This document shows, in pieces, positions 60,001 to 64,000 of a stretch of DNA of 64,000 bases. The position numbers were made by a program, and so were the translations under genes. Origin of the DNA: Pseudomonas sp. 10-1B (GTDB lineage: Bacteria; Pseudomonadota; Gammaproteobacteria; Pseudomonadales; Pseudomonadaceae). The first letter of the stretch is position 1; each line of letters begins with the position of its first letter. The stretch is taken from the NCBI RefSeq assembly GCF_000935045.1, contig NZ_JYKS01000001.1, forward strand, positions 186,001 through 250,000, written 5' to 3'. The notes below the pieces were generated by a model. The model saw nothing but the letters and a program-made list of their open reading frames with translations, was not told the origin of the DNA and searched no databases.

Positions 60001-62917
60001 CACCGTGGTCGAGCGCATCCATGCCATTCGCCGTTTCAACGGCTGTAGCGAGGGCGACCCACGTGAAGGCACCGCGGACTGCCCGGTAGCCAAGTCGCAC
60101 CCTTACTTCGGGCAGTTCCAGCGGCCCGACTGGCTTGGGGCACGCACTACGCTGCAACGCTGGTTCGCCGACCCGGTGTTGAACGTGCACAACATCGATC
60201 GTGGCCTGGGCAATATCTTCACCCATGACCACCTTGGCCCTTCGACCCACCAGCAGGTGGGCATGTATGCCACGGTGCTCGCCGAGCCGGCCGGCTCTAG
60301 TTGGTTCCACGCCGAAACCGGAGAGCCCTTGTACAACGGCAGCGGGCGCCAGGACGGTGGTCCGACGTCCTGGCAGGCCGTGATCGCCACCGGTGACCGC
60401 GATGGCGACAACAAGGACGACAGTTTCCGCGAGTTCTTCCTTGAGTTCAGCGACTTCCAGCATGCCTATGAAGCCGGTGTCTACGTTGGCGCCGGCCCCG
60501 ATGGCAGGCCCGATGCGGGGGCCTACCCAGCCACGCCGGACAGCTTCCGCTATGCCATCAACCCGCCAGCGAGAAAGGCGGCGGCCAACTTGCTGGAGTC
60601 TGTCCTGGAGGTGGGCGACGGGCAATTGCTGACCTGCCCGACGCGGCCCTGCCCACAAGCGATCTCGGCCTCGGACCCGGGTATCTTCGTCGTCAACTAC
60701 CGGCATGAGCCGCTGGGCCTGCGCATCTACGACCCCAACAAGGTGGCACCGGACGGCAAGCCCGGCATGCAGGCCGACGGTTTGGCGGGGGATCTCGCCT
60801 ACGCCCTGCAAAGCCGCACCGACCGTGCGATCCCGGCGCTCAACCTGGCCCCCAGCGCCGTCACTGCGGCGACCGGCCCTACCGGCGGGGTCACGTTGCT
60901 GCCCAAACATATCAACCGCGGTGACATGCCGGGCGATCCGTTCACCCCCATGCTGCGTACCTATACCGGCGACAACGTGCGCCTGCGGGTCAATGCCGGG
61001 GGGCATGAAGAGGAGCACAACGTGACGTTGCACGGCGTGAAATGGCTGCATTCGGGCAGTGGTTTCGGCAATAGCTCCAACACTGGCTGGAAGTCCTCGC
61101 AAATGGTGGCGATTTCCGAGCAGTTCGGTTTCATGGCGCCGGTGGCGATGCTGTCCAGTGCGGCCAGCGAGGCCGGTGACTATCTGTACTCCATGGATGC
61201 CTCCTTGGAGGGATACTGGAGCGGCCTGTGGGGCATCATGCGCAACTATTCCCAGCCCCGCGCCGACCTGTTCCCGCTGCCCAGCAACCCCAGGCCGGTG
61301 GTCGCCCGCAACACCACGAGCTTCAATGGCGTGTGCCCGCGCACCACTCCCAACCCCACTGGCATCGGTACCCGGCCGACGGTGCAGCGCAACTATGAGG
61401 TAGCCGCGGTACTGGCCAACGATGTTCTCGCCAACCCGCTGGGCCTGACTATCGGCGACCCGGCAGGTGTCGGCCAGCATGTTGGCGGACCGCTCGATCC
61501 GCTGGGCGGCACCTTGGTCTACAACCCAAGGCCGGTAAGTGTGCCGCTGGTGACGATCGTCGACCCTGAGGATGGCGAGACCTTCACCATTGGCGGTCAG
61601 GCCGGCCCGCTGCATGACCCAACCGCCATTCTCTACGTGCGCAAGGCGGACCTGGACCCTGTCACTGGCAAGCTCAAGGCCGGGGTACCGGTGGAGCCGC
61701 TGGTGCTGCGTGCCAACGCGGGGGATTGCATCAATATCACGCTGGAGAACCGCCTGCCGCTGGTGATGCCGGACCTGCCGAACTTTGCGGTGATGCAGGG
61801 GACGGTCAAGCGCGACCGCTACAGTGCGCAAGGCTCGACCACCTTCAACAACAACCTGATGCGCGCCTCCAGCCACGTTGGCCTGCACGCCCAATTGCTG
61901 GCTTACGATGTCACCAAGTCCGACGGCTTCAACGTCGGCAGCAACCTGGTGCAGACCGTGCCGCCACGGGTCGGCAACAGCGGCGCCTGGCCCAGCCGGA
62001 CTTACCAGTACTACGCCGGCCATCTGCAGCGCGCCGGCCAGCCGAGCGCTTCGCAACTGGGCCGTAACGTCGACGTGATCGAGGCTACTCCCATCGAGTT
62101 CGGTGGCCTCAACCTGATGCCGGCCGACCCGATCAAGCAACCGCAAAAAGGCCTGGTGGCGGCCATGTCGGTGCTGCCAGCGGCGGCGACCTGGCAGGAG
62201 GATGGCGCATCCCGAGCGTCGGCAACGGTACAGCCGCGCGACGGTGCCAGCTATCGCGACTTCGCCATGGTCTGGCAGAAGTCTCTGAACATGCGCTGGG
62301 CCAGTGGCGCGCCAGTGGAAAACATGTCGTCCGAGGGGCCGGGGGTACCCAATGACCCCAAAGACAACTCGGACATGGCCATCAACTACAAGAGCGAGCC
62401 GCTGTGGTACCGCTTCGCCCGTGCGCCGGACACACCGTTCGGCCAGGTGGGCGGCAATGGCCTGGGCGCGGTTGCCAACGCCCACATGGCCTACAGCAAT
62501 GCCCTGGTTGGCGGTGACCCGGTGACGCCGATACTGCGGGTCAAGCCTGGGCAGCCGTTCCGCACCCATGTGCTGATGCCCTCGGGGGGCAGCCGTGGCG
62601 CAACCTTCCAGCTGGACGGGCATGTCTGGGCATTCAACCCCTTCCAGGCAGAGCGCGTGGACCTCTACGGCTTTCCACTGAAAGATGCCGGGATCGGCTC
62701 GGTACGTTTCGGCTACAACCCCCTGGCCATGTATATCGGCTCTCAGGAAAGCGTACTGCCGGCTGCGCATTTCAGCTTCATGTTCCCCAGCGCCGGCGGC
62801 GCCAACGCGGTACCTGGCGACTATCTGTACCGGGACTATGCGGCCTTCGGCAACTTGGGGGGGATGTGGGGGCTGCTGCGGGTCAGTGATGAGCCTGTGC
62901 CGACAGTGGCGCAATAG
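57089..62917 (+). CDS. mnxG: giant multicopper oxidase, manganese oxidase MnxG-like
   Basis: A 1942-residue exported multicopper oxidase. Copper motifs occur in permuted order: H487-L-H-G-H491 and H538-C-H-x3-H544-x4-M549 (usually C-terminal) come first, and H943-I-H945 and H1046-D-H1048 (usually N-terminal) follow. That order and the size match the Mn(II) oxidase MnxG of P. putida GB-1. Further cupredoxin-like domains fill the C-terminal half (for example LHGVKWLHSG at 1314) without a full ligand set. The ATG at 57089 follows GGAGG and starts a signal-like segment; the upstream TTG at 57008 would precede the promoter. The beta-propeller gene follows 29 bases later. Oxidation of Mn(II) to Mn(III/IV) is the expected role. 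Confidence 0.75.
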   Translation: MICAHLNARLDFDGIRLWLKRPVRVALLTGVWLGGGEIAEAAVQCQRTLVANIVAMDQPLMFNRLGAHNPNGMMYALRGDVVDNNGVLISQGGNAAPGQVTLRPDKRPRPLVLRVAAGDCLQVNLQNLLAFQANPNGQDNDHENAANGELHVDAQVADRHVGFQVNGLQAFGSINDIAANSGRNDNTLLAPGQSRTYTLYAEREGTFAATSYGATFGSEGSSGNVGNGLFAQVVVLPKGGRAYHNTVTEEDMRLATRGRTPAGQPIIDYEARYPVRAPWIAEGKAGKPILNMVDGSEIIAGNADALVMGPNADGSFPPSTYPLESHGKRNPSLPNRLEPFRDFAAAFHDQSAVIQAFPGFWGDLVFGQVLDPTRDAFMVNYGSGGMGAEVIANRVGVGPMHDCLSCAYEEFFLSAHTTGDIAMLVDVPANTGLELLGPGQVPPAQSVGIKASMALYPAEPSNVAHSYLGDAVKFRNISVGYEQHVFHLHGHQWLFNPNDDNSDYMDAQGVGPGSGYTYEIANGGSGNRNRVVGDAIYHCHFYPHFAQGMWAMWRIHDVFEEGTRLAVTQEGSDGFHAEPFALRSGLPAQGARALPDGEIVAGTPIPAIVPLPGKALPPMPGKVVVVPKLSGETLAAGQEPGDDSQAANGLRAVGSLALVDRSEANRNVDGSLKNPGYPFWIGGVESTVGQRPPTPPLDMLDAQTATALRDSGKALWAALDPAQAGGWDGGLPRHALDGWAAGGEAQVTTSVLDMSKTLERAKPVYFPEEGTEVEQAAMAFHAKPEHPSYAVLPSGQLQPRSFLTNGAPPVAGAPFFEPCMDDRQKRLTRSAGAGVYNSGERLDAQTFSGASPFSADHPRVYKGANIQFDAVFNKVGYHFPQTRILTLWEDAWPVINKQRPPEPLVMRMNTFDCTQYQHTNLVPSVYELDDYQVRTPTDVIGQHIHLPKWDLTSADGSANGWNYEDGVLSPGTVVERIHAIRRFNGCSEGDPREGTADCPVAKSHPYFGQFQRPDWLGARTTLQRWFADPVLNVHNIDRGLGNIFTHDHLGPSTHQQVGMYATVLAEPAGSSWFHAETGEPLYNGSGRQDGGPTSWQAVIATGDRDGDNKDDSFREFFLEFSDFQHAYEAGVYVGAGPDGRPDAGAYPATPDSFRYAINPPARKAAANLLESVLEVGDGQLLTCPTRPCPQAISASDPGIFVVNYRHEPLGLRIYDPNKVAPDGKPGMQADGLAGDLAYALQSRTDRAIPALNLAPSAVTAATGPTGGVTLLPKHINRGDMPGDPFTPMLRTYTGDNVRLRVNAGGHEEEHNVTLHGVKWLHSGSGFGNSSNTGWKSSQMVAISEQFGFMAPVAMLSSAASEAGDYLYSMDASLEGYWSGLWGIMRNYSQPRADLFPLPSNPRPVVARNTTSFNGVCPRTTPNPTGIGTRPTVQRNYEVAAVLANDVLANPLGLTIGDPAGVGQHVGGPLDPLGGTLVYNPRPVSVPLVTIVDPEDGETFTIGGQAGPLHDPTAILYVRKADLDPVTGKLKAGVPVEPLVLRANAGDCINITLENRLPLVMPDLPNFAVMQGTVKRDRYSAQGSTTFNNNLMRASSHVGLHAQLLAYDVTKSDGFNVGSNLVQTVPPRVGNSGAWPSRTYQYYAGHLQRAGQPSASQLGRNVDVIEATPIEFGGLNLMPADPIKQPQKGLVAAMSVLPAAATWQEDGASRASATVQPRDGASYRDFAMVWQKSLNMRWASGAPVENMSSEGPGVPNDPKDNSDMAINYKSEPLWYRFARAPDTPFGQVGGNGLGAVANAHMAYSNALVGGDPVTPILRVKPGQPFRTHVLMPSGGSRGATFQLDGHVWAFNPFQAERVDLYGFPLKDAGIGSVRFGYNPLAMYIGSQESVLPAAHFSFMFPSAGGANAVPGDYLYRDYAAFGNLGGMWGLLRVSDEPVPTVAQ

Positions 62918-62946
62918 CGGGGTAACCGGGCAAGGAGGGCGACAGG

Positions 62947-64000
62947 ATGGAACGCAGAGGCAAAGCGTACTTGCTGGTGGCACCAGCGTTGCTGGCCGTG
63001 CTGGTCGGAGCAGGGCTGTACTTCGAGACGCGTGGTTCACAGCAGGACGCCATGGTGCCCCCGGTTGCCGAAACGGTAGCGTCGAGTGAACGCCAGCGGG
63101 TGGTCCGCGATGGTGTTGTGATTGAGTTCGAAGCCTTGCCGGTGAGCGGCGATGGACCATTGGTCGAGGGTAGTCTGGCCGATGTTCGCTTTCACATCCG
63201 CGATGCGGCCAGCGGCCAGCCCCTCAGCGGGGCAGCGCCCGGTGCCTGGCTGGACCCGGCGCAAGCGGCCGTCGGCGGTGATGACCGCCAGCTGGGGTGC
63301 AAGGCGCGCATCGGTGTGTACCTCAAAGGCGTGATGGGCGCGCGGCCGTTACTGGATCTCAACAGCTATTACCTGTTGCTGTTGAACCAGGACCCGAGCA
63401 TCACGGTGATCGACCCGTCCATCTCTGTTGGCGGTATCACCAGCACCCTGAGCCGCATCCCGCTCAAGCGATCGCCCATGGACTGGGCGGTCAGCGCCAA
63501 GGACAAACGTCTGTATGTGTCGCTGCCCGATGCCGGGGAAATCGCCGTGGTCGATACCGACAGTTTCCGGGTACTTCAGTATGTGGCGGCAGGGCGCCAG
63601 CCGGTGCGGGTGGCACTGCAACCGGACGGCCGCTATCTGTGGGTCGGCAACGACGACAGCGATGGCAGCAGCAGCGGGGTGACGGTCATCGATACGCAAA
63701 CCCGGGAGCGCGTTTTCAGCTACCCGTCGGGGCAGGGCTTTCACGAAATCAGCTTCAGCGACGATTCGCAGCGTGCATTCGTAACCAACCGCGACAGCGG
63801 CACGCTGAGCGTGTTCGACATCGCCAACTTGCGTCATGTGAGTGATATCGCCACAGGTCCACAACCGCTGTCGGCAGCCTATTCAGCGCTGGCCCAGGCC
63901 GTGTACGTGAGCGACGGCAAGGCCGGTACCGTCAGTGTCATCGATGCCCGCAACTTGGCGATACGCAAGGTGATCGAAGTGAGCCAGGGGGTGGGGCCGA
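62947..64000 (+). CDS. YVTN-type beta-propeller protein, 3' end cut off by the window
   Basis: The first 351 residues of a protein anchored by one N-terminal membrane segment or signal (about 7-25, LLVAPALLAVLVGAGLYF). A non-repetitive domain (about 35-145) is followed by YVTN/NHL-type propeller blades with repeated patterns such as RLYVSLPDAGEIAVVDTDSF, RYLWVGNDDSDG, RAFVTNRDSGTLSVFDIAN and AVYVSDGKAGTVSVIDARN. GGAGGG precedes the ATG and the gap to the oxidase is 29 bases, so the two share an operon. It probably acts in the periplasm with the oxidase; mechanism unknown. The frame is open at base 64000. Confidence 0.82.
   Translation, partial: MERRGKAYLLVAPALLAVLVGAGLYFETRGSQQDAMVPPVAETVASSERQRVVRDGVVIEFEALPVSGDGPLVEGSLADVRFHIRDAASGQPLSGAAPGAWLDPAQAAVGGDDRQLGCKARIGVYLKGVMGARPLLDLNSYYLLLLNQDPSITVIDPSISVGGITSTLSRIPLKRSPMDWAVSAKDKRLYVSLPDAGEIAVVDTDSFRVLQYVAAGRQPVRVALQPDGRYLWVGNDDSDGSSSGVTVIDTQTRERVFSYPSGQGFHEISFSDDSQRAFVTNRDSGTLSVFDIANLRHVSDIATGPQPLSAAYSALAQAVYVSDGKAGTVSVIDARNLAIRKVIEVSQGVGP

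Noticed and set aside
59990..63160. 1056-codon open frame on the minus strand opposite the oxidase gene
   Set aside because: Shadow of the GC-rich oxidase gene; no motif, no ribosome site, and the plus strand carries conserved copper ligands.

Overview
The window reads as the chromosome of a Pseudomonas putida-group bacterium. It is GC-rich, carries dense dispersed REP palindromes, has FNR/Anr-type TTGAT-N4-ATCAA boxes, and its left third follows the exa/ped (PQQ alcohol oxidation) locus known from P. aeruginosa and P. putida. No rRNA, tRNA, CRISPR array, prophage or intact insertion sequence was seen.

Left third (about 2.5-19.6 kb): a PQQ-dependent alcohol oxidation island. It holds a porin, a FIST sensor protein, two hybrid histidine kinases (one at each end), the AgmR/PedR1-type regulator, a CXXCW rhodanese-like protein, the PedS2/PedR2-type two-component pair, a pentapeptide-repeat protein, the quinoprotein ethanol dehydrogenase (exaA/pedE) and divergently its cytochrome c550 (exaB/pedF), a SoxYZ-like carrier, a zinc metallohydrolase, an isolated pqqA and the iron alcohol dehydrogenase ercA. 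A short motif (CCAA-R-G-Y-AG-Y-A) recurs at seven intergenic sites and probably marks the regulon. The lanthanide enzyme pedH, the aldehyde dehydrogenase and pqqBCDE are not in the window.

Middle (20-33 kb): a TetR-controlled catabolic operon. It contains a two-component flavin monooxygenase, homodimeric pyruvate-dehydrogenase-like E1 and a short lipoyl E2, a single-domain extradiol dioxygenase, a fumarylacetoacetase-family hydrolase, a SnoaL-like protein and a porin. A 25-codon Pro/Arg-rich mini-ORF and possible folded leader precede it. A small hydrolase/SnoaL/LysR module follows. The substrate is not known to me.

33-36.5 kb: a small MITE-like element, then AzlC-AzlD-LysE-type exporters divergent from a LysR regulator. 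36.6-50.5 kb: a low-oxygen module with three universal stress proteins, a P-type cation ATPase, a zinc alcohol dehydrogenase, an FNR-type regulator, a beta-CASP RNase-like protein and two acetyltransferases, with six perfect or near-perfect Anr boxes. It is interrupted by a short-chain reductase/acetoacetate-decarboxylase-like pair with a MerR-type promoter. 50.6-52.9 kb: an unusual fusion of a papain-like cysteine peptidase with an alpha/beta hydrolase.

Right end (53-64 kb): a very large multicopper oxidase resembling the manganese oxidase MnxG, with the copper motifs in permuted order. A YVTN beta-propeller protein (cut by the window end) lies downstream, and two paralogous secreted proteins are divergent. 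A sigma-54-type promoter sits before the oxidase start, which fits the known MnxR (sigma-54 activator) control of manganese oxidation in P. putida GB-1.
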